Assembly: GCF_007655135.1 (NCBI RefSeq)
Contig: NC_045130.1
Coordinates: forward strand, 35,708,605-35,772,604
Length of the DNA stretch: 64,000 nt
Direction of reading: 5' to 3'
Source of the DNA: Punica granatum
Lineage: Eukaryota > Streptophyta > Magnoliopsida > Myrtales > Lythraceae
Shown here in pieces: positions 45,901 through 57,029 of the stretch (the first letter of the stretch is position 1; each line of letters begins with the position of its first letter). The position numbers were made by a program, and so were the translations under genes. Below the pieces are notes generated by a model, which saw nothing but the letters and a program-made list of their open reading frames with translations, was not told the DNA's origin and made no database searches.

Positions 45901-46905
45901 TCCATTTCCAACTCGTAGGTCCACCTCGCCCTTTGCCAACGATCTACTGTTCTTTAGGTCCTGCATATTTCCACAAATATGAGCACCACACCCGGTATCT
46001 AATACCCAAGATGTAGAAGTAGTAGATACATTGATCTCTATAACATGGATACCTGAAGTAGAAGTCTCACTTCCCTTCTTCTTCTTCAACTCCTCTAGGT
46101 ATACCTTACAATTCCGCTTCCAATGTCCAGTGTTGCCACAATGGAAGCAGTAATCATTCTTTGCCACCTTGGCTTTAGGCTTCAACGCACCCAAGTCATA
46201 CTTGGATGCACCTTTAGCCCTCTGGCCTTTACTCTTGCCCTTGCCCTTTCTTTTGGTCCCCTGGACCATTAGAACAGACGTCCCCTTACTGATATCATGC
46301 TCAGCTGTTCTCAACATGTTAAGCAGTTCAGGCAATGGTTTATTGTAGTCATTCATATTATAGCTCATGATGAACTGACTATAACTGCTGGGCAGCGACT
46401 GTAGGACTAAATCTGTGGCCAACTCTTGACCCAGAGGAAATCCCAGTCTTCCCAGAGTCTCGACGTACCCAATCATCTTGAGTACATGAAGACCCACCGG
46501 GCTACCCTCAGTCAACCTTGCCTGAAAAAGTGCTTTAGAGATCTCGAATCTCTCATGTCGGGCCTGCTCTTGATAGAGCTGCCTGAGATGCACGATCATA
46601 TCGTACGCCTTCATGTTCTCATGTTGCTTCTGAAGCTCCGAGTCCATGGTGACTAACATGAGACATCCGACGTTTACGGCATCATCATGATGCTTACTAT
46701 AAGCATCTTTCTCAGCTTGGGGGGCATCGTCAGGTGGTGGCGCAAGAAGAGGTTGCTCAAAGACATATAGTTTCTTTTCTTGGGTGAGAACAATTCTCAA
46801 GTTTCGATACCAACCAAGGAAATTATTCCCTGACAGTTTGTCCTTATCAAGGACGGATCGCAAACAGAAAGTACTAGAGGTGCTCCCTGCCATGGTAACT
46901 ACCAT
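42946..46905 (-). CDS. Ty1-copia Gag-Pol polyprotein, 1,319 aa, uninterrupted
   Basis: ATG at 46,905 (the frame is open 12 bases further upstream but begins with TTG there; ATG 46,893 is an alternative). Domains in order: Gag with UBN2-like region (about 20-210); CCHC knuckle CX2CX4HX4C (Cys253, Cys256, His261, Cys266); aspartic protease with DTGC (Asp303); GAG-pre-integrase HHCC zinc site (His436, His441, Cys467, Cys470); integrase DDE triad Asp497, Asp560, Glu596 with the expected 35-residue spacing; reverse transcriptase with YVDD (991-994); RNase H with YTDAS (Asp1164), STTEAEY and YCDNNG. No frameshift or stop was seen. The product makes virus-like particles and integrates new copies in this family. 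Overlapping plus-strand ORFs are antisense shadows. Confidence 0.95.
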   Translation of the reverse strand: MVVTMAGSTSSTFCLRSVLDKDKLSGNNFLGWYRNLRIVLTQEKKLYVFEQPLLAPPPDDAPQAEKDAYSKHHDDAVNVGCLMLVTMDSELQKQHENMKAYDMIVHLRQLYQEQARHERFEISKALFQARLTEGSPVGLHVLKMIGYVETLGRLGFPLGQELATDLVLQSLPSSYSQFIMSYNMNDYNKPLPELLNMLRTAEHDISKGTSVLMVQGTKRKGKGKSKGQRAKGASKYDLGALKPKAKVAKNDYCFHCGNTGHWKRNCKVYLEELKKKKGSETSTSGIHVIEINVSTTSTSWVLDTGCGAHICGNMQDLKNSRSLAKGEVDLRVGNGARVATLTVGTYHLVLPTGLVLDLNDCYYAISRNIISVSCLDKKGFCFTIKNKCCSMYMNDVYYGSAHLSNGLYVLDLDTPIYNVETKRLKSNDSNPTYLWHCRLGHISENRISRLHKDGLLDSFDLESIETCEPCLMGKMTKAPFTGKGERASDHLALIHTDVCGPVNKLARGGYLYFITFTDDFSRFGYVYLMKHKSESFEKFKEFKNEVENQLGKSIKVLRSDRGGEYLSYEFADYLKQCGILSQLTPPGTPQWNGVAERRNRTLLDMVRSLMSHANLPDSFWGYALQTAALILNNAPSKSVERTPYEMWYGKRPKMSFLKIWGCEAYVKRLSSDKLGPKSDKCYFVGYPKETRGYYFYNPIEGKVFVARTAVFLEKEFLFKGTSGRKLELGEALPQNDIDQSTGDVAEQVPQVVVAQSSTQVTQEPRRSSRIRHEPERYGFLVTQDNDVLLIDNDEPTTYAEAVIGTDSEKWLEAMRSEMESMYTNQVWTLVDPPEGAKPIGCKWVFKKKTDMDGNVITFKGRLVAKGFRQVHGVDYDETFSPVAMLKSIRILLAIAAYYDYEIWQMDVKTAFLNGKLLEDVFMTQPEGFVDPHSAGKVCKLQRSIYGLKQASRSWNLRFDDAIKEFGFIKNEDEPCVYKKVSGSVVIFLVLYVDDILLIGNDIPSLQSVKTWLGRCFSMKDLGEATYVLGIKIYRDRSRRLLGLSQSAYIDKVLRRFSMHDSKKGSLPMLHGISLSKAQSPSTREERDRMNMIPYASAIGSIMYAMLCTRSDVSYALSMTSRYQSDPGERHWIAVKNILKYLRRTKEMFLVYGGEEELVVRGYTDASFQTDKDDNRSQSGYVFCLNGGAVSWKSSKQETVADSTTEAEYIAASNAAKEAVWIKKFVTELVVVPSIADPVDLYCDNNGAIAQAKEPRSHQRSKHILRRFHLIREIIDRGDVKICRIPTDENLADPLTKPLVQRKHEAHTRSIGIRHVPDWL

Positions 46906-47580
46906 AGAAATATACAAAATAAGTATTATGACACAACAATATTTAATGAGGACTTTATAAATATTGCTCCCACTATTTATATCAAATCAATGACCCTCAA
47001 CATTGATTCAGAGAATATCATTCTCATAGTAGCTCAAGATCCATATCTCACCAAGCTCTGAGTCAGCGAGGGCTGATTCACCCAGAACTGGCTATTTAGG
47101 TAGGGAACTCACTTTCCCAATTGCATCACATGCAACTCTTGATTAGTTGAGTGAATAACTCCTTATTCAAATCTATCTTATAGATCGATGCCCAACTACA
47201 TGCCTCTGAACTCCTAATCCTATTAGGCTTGCTCAGTTAAGTCCGACCCACTGGTAAACACAACGTCTTACTAGGATAGATAAAGGTATCCTGCGAAGGC
47301 AAGGTCTACACACTCATCGATCTTGGTCTTGACGAGCGTTACACGGTGGAAGGATATGGACTTAATATTTTGAGGGATTTGATTAACATTTAATCGATCT
47401 CACTATACACTATTATGTAACTATTACATAATAGTCCACACGTATAACTATTATACTAACACAACTAGGACATAGTCCATGTCTAACAGTCATGCACCGC
47501 AAATATCAAACATAATCATACCAGTACCAAGCATAAAATCATATTTTATGCTATTATCTACTCAGATTCTAACTAGCTAG
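46906..47580 (-). other. Copia leader between primer site and gag-pol
   Basis: About 0.68 kb untranslated leader with no ORF or recognised motif other than the adjoining primer-binding site. Confidence 0.7.
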
Positions 47581-47592
47581 GCTCTGATACCA
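47581..47592 (-). other. Primer-binding site of the copia element
   Basis: TGGTATCAGAGC on the minus strand, complementary to the 3' end of initiator methionyl-tRNA, placed two bases after the 5' LTR as usual for plant copia elements. Confidence 0.93.
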
Positions 47593-47594
47593 AT

Positions 47595-49272
47595 TGCTAG
47601 TTCCACGGGGCGCAACGGAAGCGAAAAAGGAACAGAAATTCAAAATTTCCTACCCGTGAAACTAATTCCAAGACCTACTAGAAGAATAAGAGTAAATAAA
47701 AACGTACCTGGAATATTTAAAGTTGTCGACCGAGCGTCCCACGCGTGACGCCTCTACTGGAATCCACACCGACTTTGTCGACGAGTCTTCGAGATCGGCG
47801 GTGCTAGCGACCAACACTCGAAAGAAACACCCCGATGCGACACCCGAAATTTATTAGACTAGTAGGATTAATTCAAATTGAACAATTCAACTTGAATTTC
47901 CTTACACTTATACACGTACACCCATATACATGTATATATATATCTCTTATATCTAAACATGCATGCTTCCCCTTTTATAAGCAATATGGGGAAGACAAAT
48001 TCAAAGCCCCACCGATGTGGGATTAAGGAGAATCAAGGCTCCAAGTGACATGTGTAAGTCTAGGTGACATCATTTAATTAGTCCATGTGTATAGCTAAGT
48101 GTTATCATACAATTGGCCCATGTTTCTTTCTATAATTGGCTCCAAGTGGTTCCATAAAAATAACCACTTAGCACACCATTAAATCTAATAAATCGGGTCT
48201 AATTAATCGGCAAATTTAATCTCATTAAATATCCGATTAATCGGTCGCACCATAAATCATCTAATCTTTATTAGACAATTTTGTTGTTTCAAAATATCTC
48301 GTCAAGTTAGTCGTAGTGTGTGACCCTGTAGGTTCCCAATTACGTTGATAGTAATATCGAAATCTCTATTTTAATATTACAAACAGTGAGCGGCATCTAG
48401 TAATGCATCACTGTTACTCAAATAATCGGAAAGTCAATTTCTCGACGAACCTCGTGACCTATATTACCGTGTAATATAATCCATTGTCCTCTATATCTCT
48501 ATTGAGCCCAAGGCATGGTCGATGACATCCTTGTATGACTTAATATCTCTCTTTCTTGATTTACCGGGTAAGTCTATCAGAGCAAATGAGCTCGATATCA
48601 TTATATCGACTCATTTGGGTATGCATACACTTTTAAACTTAACCACCAAGTGGCCGTGAGATATCGCTCCCGTTTCGTAGGAGGGACAAATCCTATCTTG
48701 GTCACTCACATTCTTTTCCATGCTTTGTGGCATACCCAATAACTATCTTTATAACCAGCCAGTTACGGTGGCGTTTGACAGTATCAAAATATACGACATT
48801 ACACGTAGGAATCCATGGTGACCTCAAGTCAAAGGACCATTACACTATAGTCACTTTGAGATATGCTAATGACAGTCACGTAACAACCCATGTAGCAATC
48901 TCATGGCGGGTCAGTCCAATACACATTACTCTTAATGTATACATGTGGTGTGATTTGATATCTCCATATCCATGACCTATGAGATTTGGTCATCAATTAA
49001 CACTCACACTAGTCTAACCGTATTACCGTTGTCCTAATTAACGATAATACTTTGACTATGGACATTTAGGAATAATGTTCAGTAATTATAGGATCTCACA
49101 ATCAAGTCACACTTGATGCCTATTGAACCTACTATTCCAAGGACATTATTGTGTAAAATCATATTTAGCGCAATCTACACAATAACAGATATGCCTCGTT
49201 TTATAATGAAATAGATATCATATTACAAAACTGATTATAGATTGCCTCTAGGGCATACACCAATTCCCAACA
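47595..49272 (-). repeat. 5' LTR of the copia element
   Basis: Right LTR on the plus strand, 1,678 bp. Differences noticed from the 3' LTR are near 47,757, 48,039, 48,060, 48,636, 48,725 (a 1-bp insertion) and 49,141. Ends are TG...CA. Confidence 0.95.
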
Positions 49273-49277
49273 AAAGG

Positions 49278-49824
49278 TTGTACCATTTGATATATTTTGT
49301 CCAAATCTAATTTCCACTCATAGAGAAATGGAGGAAAAAAAATGATTACGGTACAGACCAATGAAGATTGGTTTGACTGGTTCAATATTTTATTCTCTTT
49401 AAACAAGGTTTCATGTCTGAAACTTGTGAATGGACTATTTAATGACCGACTCGGTTCGAATTAGATTAGTTAAAATCTTTTGAGCTTCCAAATAATATGG
49501 TGCACATAAAAAAATATTATGTAACAATGAGTGAAGTTATATGTGGCCTGTAGTCATGTGGTTTTGTGATTTTACTAGGTAAATTCCGTTACATATAACC
49601 GTTACACACAAGAATTTTTCTGTAGTCATAAGGTTTCACGTTAGATTTTTGCTAACAAGATCTTTTAATTCTTTTATATCTTTTTTAGTTTATACAATCA
49701 TATGCCACTTTTGTAATCAAATTTATGGAGAGAAACTCATTAAGTGTCCTTACAAAATCCCTCTTATCATTTAAGTATCCTTCGTAGTGCGAGATATGCC
49801 ATAAAGAGTTTATTTTAAATTAGG
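49278..49824. other. Spacer, no gene seen
   Basis: AT-rich intergenic DNA. About 49,360-49,510 resembles 50,320-50,480 and 54,180-54,290 (a shared, degenerate GGTTCAATATTTTATTCTC-like phrase), suggesting an old dispersed repeat. Confidence 0.45.
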
Positions 49825-49835
49825 GTTAACCATTT

Positions 49836-50250
49836 AAAAAAGTACGACATTCGCACATTTTTCTAAATATAGCACGCCTTTTAGAAAATAGCACAAAAAT
49901 ACACCACCGTTGTATTTTTTTCGTAAATATAGCACGACATTTGGAGAGTAGCACAGAAAGACACGACTTTTGCACCTTTTTTTTTAAACAACCTTTAAAA
50001 ATTAGCACAGAAAGGCAAGATCTTCAAATTCAGCTGCAATTATAGCATGTTAAAAAAGAAGATCGTGCTTGAAAGTCGTGTCTTTCTATACTATTTTTTA
50101 AATGTCATACTATATTTGAGAAAAAATGCATAGTTCGTGCCTTCCTATACTACTCATCAAATGTTGTGTTATATTTATGAAAAAATGTCTTTGTGTGCTA
50201 TTTTTCAAAAGTCATACTATATTTAGGAAAAAGTACAAAGGTTGCTTTTC
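49836..50250. mobile_element. Foldback MITE-like palindrome
   Basis: The left arm contains TTTTTCTAAATATAGCACG followed by AAAATAGCAC. The right arm carries the inverted counterpart (GTGCTATTTTTCAAAAG then ACTATATTTAGGAAAAA). Smaller inverted repeats of TAGCACAGAAAG type lie inside. About 415 bp in total, no ORF. Arms are diverged and no target duplication was identified, so the limits are approximate. Confidence 0.6.
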
Positions 50251-53200
50251 GATGTACCTAAGTAATTGAAAATTATACAAGTGTAAGAAACTGCTTATTT
50301 AAGGACAAACTCTCTACCAATATAGATTGATTCAATTTGTTCGGCTTTTATTCTCCTTAAATAAGATATAGGTTCGAGTCTTGTAAATGGGCAAAATCCA
50401 TGATTGGAAGAGTCTTATTCCTTTTTAGTTCGACCTAATTTGAATAGGATTAGTCGAAACCTATTGATTTTCTGGATAACATAGTGCAGACTGAGGAAAT
50501 GCACAAATTTTCTAAATAAAATAGGATTGCTCAAAAAAAGGAGAAAATATTTGTTCCTTCTGATTTAAAGAAGAAAATTGATTATTTTGGAGATGTTGTT
50601 TCTTAAAAATCATAATGGTAGAAATGTTAGCACTCAAGGCGATCTAGAGAAGTATGAGTCAATATTATGTATTTCTCGTAATTATTCGATATAGGTCTTT
50701 CACATGGATCATATGATATTCTTGTGTATAAAATGTGGGAGGCCATATCACATTCCCCGTGGTTTTGTGAATTGAATGGAAGCATCTTGCCATTTGGTTC
50801 GTCCCTGGTTAGATTATGGAGGATACAATGATTACAAGGAAAATTTAACTATAGAATCATTTTACGTGAGTTAAAGGTCGAAAAGTAAGATTATTGTATT
50901 TGATAAATATACTTAATTACGGGAAATGTATGTGATAATAAAATATATAATTTATTTTTGTAGAGATAAGATGTGGGACTCACAGTCGTAAACCGAGAAT
51001 ACCAAGTGTTTCGACAATAAAAACTTTTCCAAACACACCCGTAAAATCTTAAATCAAGAAAGTGATTAAGGGGAATCACTTTACGTTCAAACAATGTAAA
51101 CTATGTTGTAATTTTTGGATTTTTCTAGGAAAATTCGAAAATTCCGTCCACCCAAACAGCCCCAAAACCGTCCCTTATAAGTTATATCTATAAATTCATC
51201 AAATATGCGCTACCCCTCGATATAGATCTAGTGGATCCAAAGGAAGAAGAAACCATCTACAAGGTGGGACAAAATAATTTTCAGAGAAGAAATTCCCAAA
51301 TTTGGCATATTTTTTTTCTCAAATGAGGCTCGATACCTAATATAATAAAGGAGAAATTTTAAATAACTAATTAAATAACACGAATAGTCTTACTACATAT
51401 TGAACGATTCATTCTAATGCAATGAAAGGAATTTGCTCTTTTCCTTTTTCTATCTTTCTTTCTTCGCAAATGTCGAATTTAAATAGTGCCGGAGATTATT
51501 TAAAACAATTTTTAAAATAATACCAAGTCTGACATAAATGATCAGTTTAATGTGGCATACTGAGCATCACAAAAGGGACAGCGATAACATGTTAAAGACT
51601 GGAAGGCTAGTGATCACAGATCAGTTTCGAGAATAATCACATGGGCATTTTTCTTTTTTCTTTTTTATTATAATATATGTCATTCCGAGTATTTTTCTTA
51701 TATAACGAGGGTATTCGGTTTTGTCTAATTAATTAGTACTGCTCATTTGAATATCCTATAAGTAATGCACCATGCAGATCTTGGAGGTGACTAAAGAGGA
51801 TATTCTCTTGCAGGATTTTGCAGTCATAAAATTAGATCTTTATCAAGAGAGTTGCACTGCACTTGGACTACCAAACTTTGTTTGAACTTAGCTATGCAAT
51901 TCATTCTTATTTCAACCCCGACTCGAGTTATTACATTTTGGAAGTCAAAACCCCACATACACCAATTATCAATACTATTATAAAATCAGAAAACCCACTG
52001 AGGAGATCGCCGGCGGCCTCAGGCCCTGCTGCCTGGATTGAGTGAGATCTCAAATCTTGAGAATTGGGGTTTCCTCGCTGACCACCACCACCGGCGGCCT
52101 CACCGATGAGGTAGTGGCGGACGAGCAAACCCCCTCTTCCTCCCACAGCCAGAGGAAGCAGGCCAATTTTTTTTAGTTTCTTAAATAAGAATATTAAAAA
52201 GTCCATGTCATCACAAGCGCACACGTGACATCATATAATCTACCAACGCAGCAAACCAGAGACGATATATGTCTTATTTTTAAAATAAAGGATGTCATTA
52301 ACATTTTATGAAATTGCAGGGATATCGGTGAAATTTACTCATTATAATCTTATCTAAATGAATACTCATTTTATTATATTCTCTCCCACTCCCTCCCTCC
52401 CTCCTGTATGCTCCTCTTGACCCGGTAATCATGTTGTATTGATAGCCAGTGTCCGTCTCTCCTCATAATGTGTTTCCAGTTTTATCCGCCCATTTCATTT
52501 TTTGTTGTTTTTCTTTTAAATTTTTATAAATTATAAAATTTCGGAAAAAAATTGATATAACTTTTGGAATATCTCGAATTTCCTAAGCTGATATTTGACT
52601 TCATTTAAAAGTAGATTTTTTATTTTTGTATTACATTATTTTATGCCATTTACGTGCATAGCACGGCCCGGCTCTAGCTTCACTTTATTTGCATGAGATT
52701 GCATTTTTGACTTTCAACATAGACCGATTTGTCGAATCAGAACCTTACAGTTTGCTGAGGAACTTAATCATATGACTGAGACATATAATAAAAACATATA
52801 TGATTGTGACTCGAATTGTGCCTCGTACTCTCGTAGGAATAAAAAAAAAACAGAGAGAGAGAACTGAGCAATTCTTGAACACACACTGTTTTTGGAATTG
52901 TTTAAGAACAAAGATGTGACCAGGATTAATGGAAGGTGGGGATTCCTTGTCGGACGCATGGACAAAAGAAAATTGCCCAAGTCAGTGATACTCAAATATC
53001 AGCAATTTCATCAAAATTTGATTGACAACAAGAAAAGCTTTTTATAATTGCAATAATATGAATCATCTTCTCAATTCATCCGTATGTTAGAAAATTTTGT
53101 ATATGGTATCTAACGAAGAGATAGTTTTCTTCTAATGATGGACGGTGATCGTAATCAATTGGTGAAGCTCAAATTTCTCACTTTTAGATGCTTTCATTTT

Positions 53201-53695
53201 CATATCAGTTTGGAAGATGCATGCCTTATCATTTCAACAAAGAAATTTAAACTACATAATACGTTAGACGAGTGCGGCCGGCACGCCATCGCGATTATGA
53301 CCTCAGATGAACACGAACAATTTGTGCCAAGTTTTTTTATATGGGAAAGTCATGTCATGGTGTGACAGAGACAGAGAATGAAGGCAAAAGCACTACGTGA
53401 CTGCATATTAATTTAATTTTCTTGAGGCACACAATTAGAAAGCCAGGAGTACTTTGTTAAGTATAGGTCGAAGGAATTTCTCCGAAACCGCCGGTCGACG
53501 CGTAATGTGGACCGATGGATATAACTGGGATGCATTCGTTTTAGCATTTCACAATATTTTGGTTTAGATTAAAAGGTGATCGGCCATGACTTCGCTTTAT
53601 AAAGTATGAAATATTAGGAAATAATTCTATGTTACTTCAATTTTGATATGCATTATATATATATATATAGACTATATATCGATCAGAGCGAACTG
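50251..53695. other. Gene-poor spacer
   Basis: No gene recognised. About 51,990-52,160 is a GC-richer island with CCGGCGGCCTCA twice in 90 bp and no extended domain-like ORF. About 52,380-52,410 is a CCCTCCCTCC run. The rest is AT-rich. Confidence 0.5.
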
Positions 53696-53953
53696 ATGAA
53701 TTTACAAATTAGCGTAAGGATGTTCACGATTTTGTCTCTGTTTCTCTTCATGCCATTGATTAGCGCAAGGATGTTCTCATCTATTTCTGGCCCAATACTA
53801 CCAGCTCAGGCCCAACGCCTCATGCTCAACGAGGGATACCGAGGGTTGAATAGTCCCCCCCCCCCCCCCCCCCATGACCCAACTTCAGAAGAAGTCTACA
53901 CCGTGGTTATAAAAATCCGAAAGCACGGAAGTAGAAGTTTGGCTCGTAGTTAG
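53696..53953 (+). CDS. Possible short secreted peptide ORF, 85 aa (unproven)
   Basis: The ORF is open from an ATG at 53,648; starts at 53,696 or 53,720 are more plausible. From 53,720 the first residues (MFTILSLFLFMPLISA) look like a signal peptide with cleavage after ISA. The mature part would be short, with six consecutive Pro encoded by a run of 19 C bases (53,855-53,873), then a basic tail. A TA-rich stretch lies at 53,652-53,670. No known peptide-hormone motif is recognised. The C run makes the reading frame unreliable and the ORF may be chance; no homologue can be checked here. Confidence 0.25.
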   Translation: MNLQISVRMFTILSLFLFMPLISARMFSSISGPILPAQAQRLMLNEGYRGLNSPPPPPPHDPTSEEVYTVVIKIRKHGSRSLARS

Positions 53954-54273
53954 TTTTTGAGAGCAATCTGCAAGTCCATGTAATACGTCTAAGAAAGTGT
54001 CAAAATGTTGTCATGTGTGAGCGAGCGTCGAAAATTATTTTGTCCTATAGCAAAAAACTTAAAGGAAAACCTTGAGTATTTAAGATGATTGAGTTTACCA
54101 TCTTATTAACTCAAGTTTTAAAAATGGTAATGTGCCTAATTTACGGTCATAATATTGTATATGAAATTTTCACCAACATGAATTGATTCAAACAGTTCAG
54201 TACTTATTCCCCTTAAATAAGATATCGATTTTGAGTCTTGTGAATTGAGAAAATTCACATTAAAAGAGTTTTA
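53954..54273. other. Spacer, no gene seen
   Basis: AT-rich. The right half (54,180-54,270) is related to the dispersed repeat at 50,320-50,480. Confidence 0.45.
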
Positions 54274-54505
54274 GGTTGCGTTCGGTTTCATAGTAGGATT
54301 TTAAAATTAGATTTTGATTTTGATTTTGAGTGGAATAAATGGGACTCACCCTTTGACTTTGTATGAGTTATGTTGTTTTGTTGTGGAAAAAAGTGGTATC
54401 AATGGGGCCCACTCTTTGACTTTGTATGAATTATTTTGTTTTGTAGTGGGTAGAGTTAAGTTAGAATTATGATTCTAAAATATTATCCTAAAACCAAACA
54501 AGCCC
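54274..54505. mobile_element. Tourist-like MITE
   Basis: A 232-bp element with imperfect TIRs GGTTGCGTTCGGTTT and AAACCAAACAAGCCC, flanked by TTA at 54,271-54,273 and 54,506-54,508, the usual PIF/Harbinger duplication. It is related to the element at 29,076-29,306 in opposite orientation; both carry GACTTTGTATGA(G/A)TTAT-type internal sequence. No transposase. Confidence 0.78.
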
Positions 54506-55212
54506 TTACCCCTTCGTGGGTGGTCCCGACTCAATTGGATTAGTCAGAGCGCAATTGTCTTTTAAATACCAAGTTTACGGAAAAACATTTTATCAAAAAA
54601 AAAAAAAGAAGAAATTCTTAGGAAAAACAACAGCAACAAGGGAAAGCTTATGTAGAAAATCTTATATGTCCAACAGGATCCGTGTCATCAAGTCAATAAT
54701 TATTTATCAATACATCAGTACATGTGATTATAAATATTATTTAAAAAAACAAAAAGCTATTTGTATTAAGTCTTGTGATATTACATCACGTAATATATTA
54801 CTAAAAAAAAGACCTCACCTGATATACCCACTACATACATGTCCAATAAGCATGAGCAAGCAACATAAATAATTCCTGATCTGAAAATTCAGATAGAGCG
54901 TGCCACGTGTTGACCACGAATCCGAAATCGACCAGCCAGTGCTATGTGTGTGCATGCAGAAAAAGATATCTTAGATTTATGTCCTTGTGGGCCTCAACAT
55001 CTCTCTTTAAAGATAAACGTCCCCATTCCTAATATACATAATAACAATGTCATATTGTCCCTGTGTTGTTGCATCAGACAGACTCACCCAATTGCTCTGT
55101 CACAGTCACAGGCTAACTCCTTCCAAAGTTATGGACCCCCTCGAAAAATTTATTTGTACCGATTACACCTTACATACAAATATGCTCGTCGACACTCGAG
55201 AGTCGAAACGGT
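54506..55212. other. Spacer, no gene seen
   Basis: AT-rich with short overlapping ORFs on the plus strand that share no family features. No support for a gene. Confidence 0.45.
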
Positions 55213-55745
55213 CTTCACGAGGTTTGCACTACACGATCTCTCCTAGTAGTGAGAAGTTTAAGCTGTGGGATGTTGTGAGATGACGCCTACAGCTGCAAGC
55301 ATATAATAATAGCCCATTGATTATAAATTTTTTCTGTGTGAGCTCTAATATTCGAAAATCCAATTGAGTCTCGACTAATCCAGTCAAGTCAGGTCGGCCC
55401 ACAAAGGGGTAAAACTCTTTCAGTGTGGATTTTTTACATCGACAAGAACTCGATCCACGAAGTTTGCACTATGCGATCTCTCCTAGTAGTGAGAAGTTTA
55501 AGCTGTGAAAAGGACTCTGATTCACGAGGTTTGCACTACGCGATCTCCCCTAGTAGTGAGAAGTTTAAGCTGTGGGATGTTGTGAGATGACACATACAAC
55601 GGCAAGCATATAATAATAGCCGATCGATTATGAATTTTTTCTATGTGAATCTCGTATTCAAAAATTCAATTGAACCCCAATAAATCCAATCAAGTCAGTT
55701 CAGCTCACTAAGAGGTAAAACTTTTCATGCGTGAATTTTCAATAT
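55213..55745. repeat. Two full and one partial copy of a local direct repeat
   Basis: The segment TTTGCACTA..CGATCTC followed by CCTAGTAGTGAGAAGTTTAAGCTGTG occurs at about 55,213, 55,455 and 55,531. The first and third copies continue for about 220 bp (GGGATGTTGTGAGATGAC, CAAGCATATAATAATAGCC, CAGTCAAGTCAG-like phrases), whereas the middle copy is only about 60 bp. Function unknown; probably fragments of a dispersed repeat. Confidence 0.75.
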
Positions 55746-57029
55746 TCACAAAGACTCAAACTCAAAATTTTATTTAAGATAAATAAGCGTTGAACCGTTT
55801 GAACCAATCAATATTGGCGGTGGGTTATGAATTTTATATAGCTAGTGTGTGGCGGAGATGGACAGGTGGAGGGACAATATTGGACCTGGGACCATAGCAA
55901 GGAAGTCAAATAATGCCGAGACCACATAGAGCATGGGCTGTTTTCCTATCCCATACAACACTTCTCGTGAATTTTGGGACACAAAACATCAAAATGTTTA
56001 TTGAAACCAATCTCCCAACATTGCACCTAGTCCATGATCTCCAGCGTAACCCCCACTATTTGAAATCAAATCATATCATATTCTATTATATCTTATTTCC
56101 TAAAGTAAATCCTTCCATACCTCCTCGATGTCCCTCCCAGATGAAGTCTACCTCCTAGGAAACATAATCTACATGCAAACCTATCCCCAAACATGCTTTT
56201 CCCCTTCTAGACATGATTCCCATAATACGGTATGCGTCACTGTCGCGTCGCATCTAATTCTGTGTAATGATATTCATTCTGGATCCGAAACTAGGAGGTA
56301 ATTCATGGTTTACTTATGCCCATCATAGGGACATGTTCCCTTACTTCTATATTTCTATCCATTATCATCGGAGCCAAAAGCTTCCTTATGACCGACAATA
56401 TAGGACGAATGATGAATGCTAATGCAACTCCCACCTCTTCCCAATTCCATACATCTCATCAACTCTTGATTAATCTCGGTGCCACTCGCTTAAACTTATA
56501 CGTCATCATCTGCATGCGTACAAGAGACTCTGATATTCAAGAATGAAGATACGGATAAGTCTTCTTGTTCATCGGTTTTTAAGCATGCACATAATAATGG
56601 TCATGGAGAGTCCTATAACAACATCATGCTAATGTCGATACGTCTCCTGCACAATGAGAGGTTGATCACATCAATCCTATGTTGGGTCACAAGAATTTGA
56701 TCCCACCGTGGGTATAGTATACCATCCCTTGAGAAGAAGTCTTACAATGCAAAACTCCACATCATGGAAAGCAAAGATGAATTTCAATCAATTTCCTGCC
56801 CGGATGGAGGAGAATAGTTATTGCTAGATGCTCTGGCCAGGAAATACTGCATGCTTGCCAAGTGGCAAGAAAACATCTCCATTGCCACGTAAGCAATTAC
56901 ACGCAACAGACAAAATTCCCTCGTATCAATCGACGAATGATAAACTGGGTTCCGCGCCGGTGGATTTTACCCAGCAATGAGAAGAGATTTATTTAAAATT
57001 AGAACTCATCGCAAAGAATCGTTCGTGCT
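55746..57029. other. Spacer, no gene seen
   Basis: Contains ORFs of up to 81 codons (55,913-56,158 and 56,316-56,546) without recognisable domains. May include an eroded transposon, but no element ends were identified. Confidence 0.4.

Larger units (their letters stand above)
41255..49272 (-). mobile_element. Complete Ty1-copia LTR retrotransposon
   Basis: An 8,018-bp element on the minus strand with 5-bp target duplications AAAGG at 41,250-41,254 and 49,273-49,277. LTRs are 41,255-42,931 and 47,595-49,272. The primer-binding site and polypurine tract are in place, and one uninterrupted gag-pol ORF has integrase before reverse transcriptase (Copia order). By eye the LTRs differ at about six positions in 1,677 bp, which means a young insertion. 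All parts required for autonomous movement appear to be present. Confidence 0.96.

Noticed and set aside
51990..52160. GC-richer island as a gene fragment
   Set aside because: No ORF with recognisable residues and no splice structure could be built.
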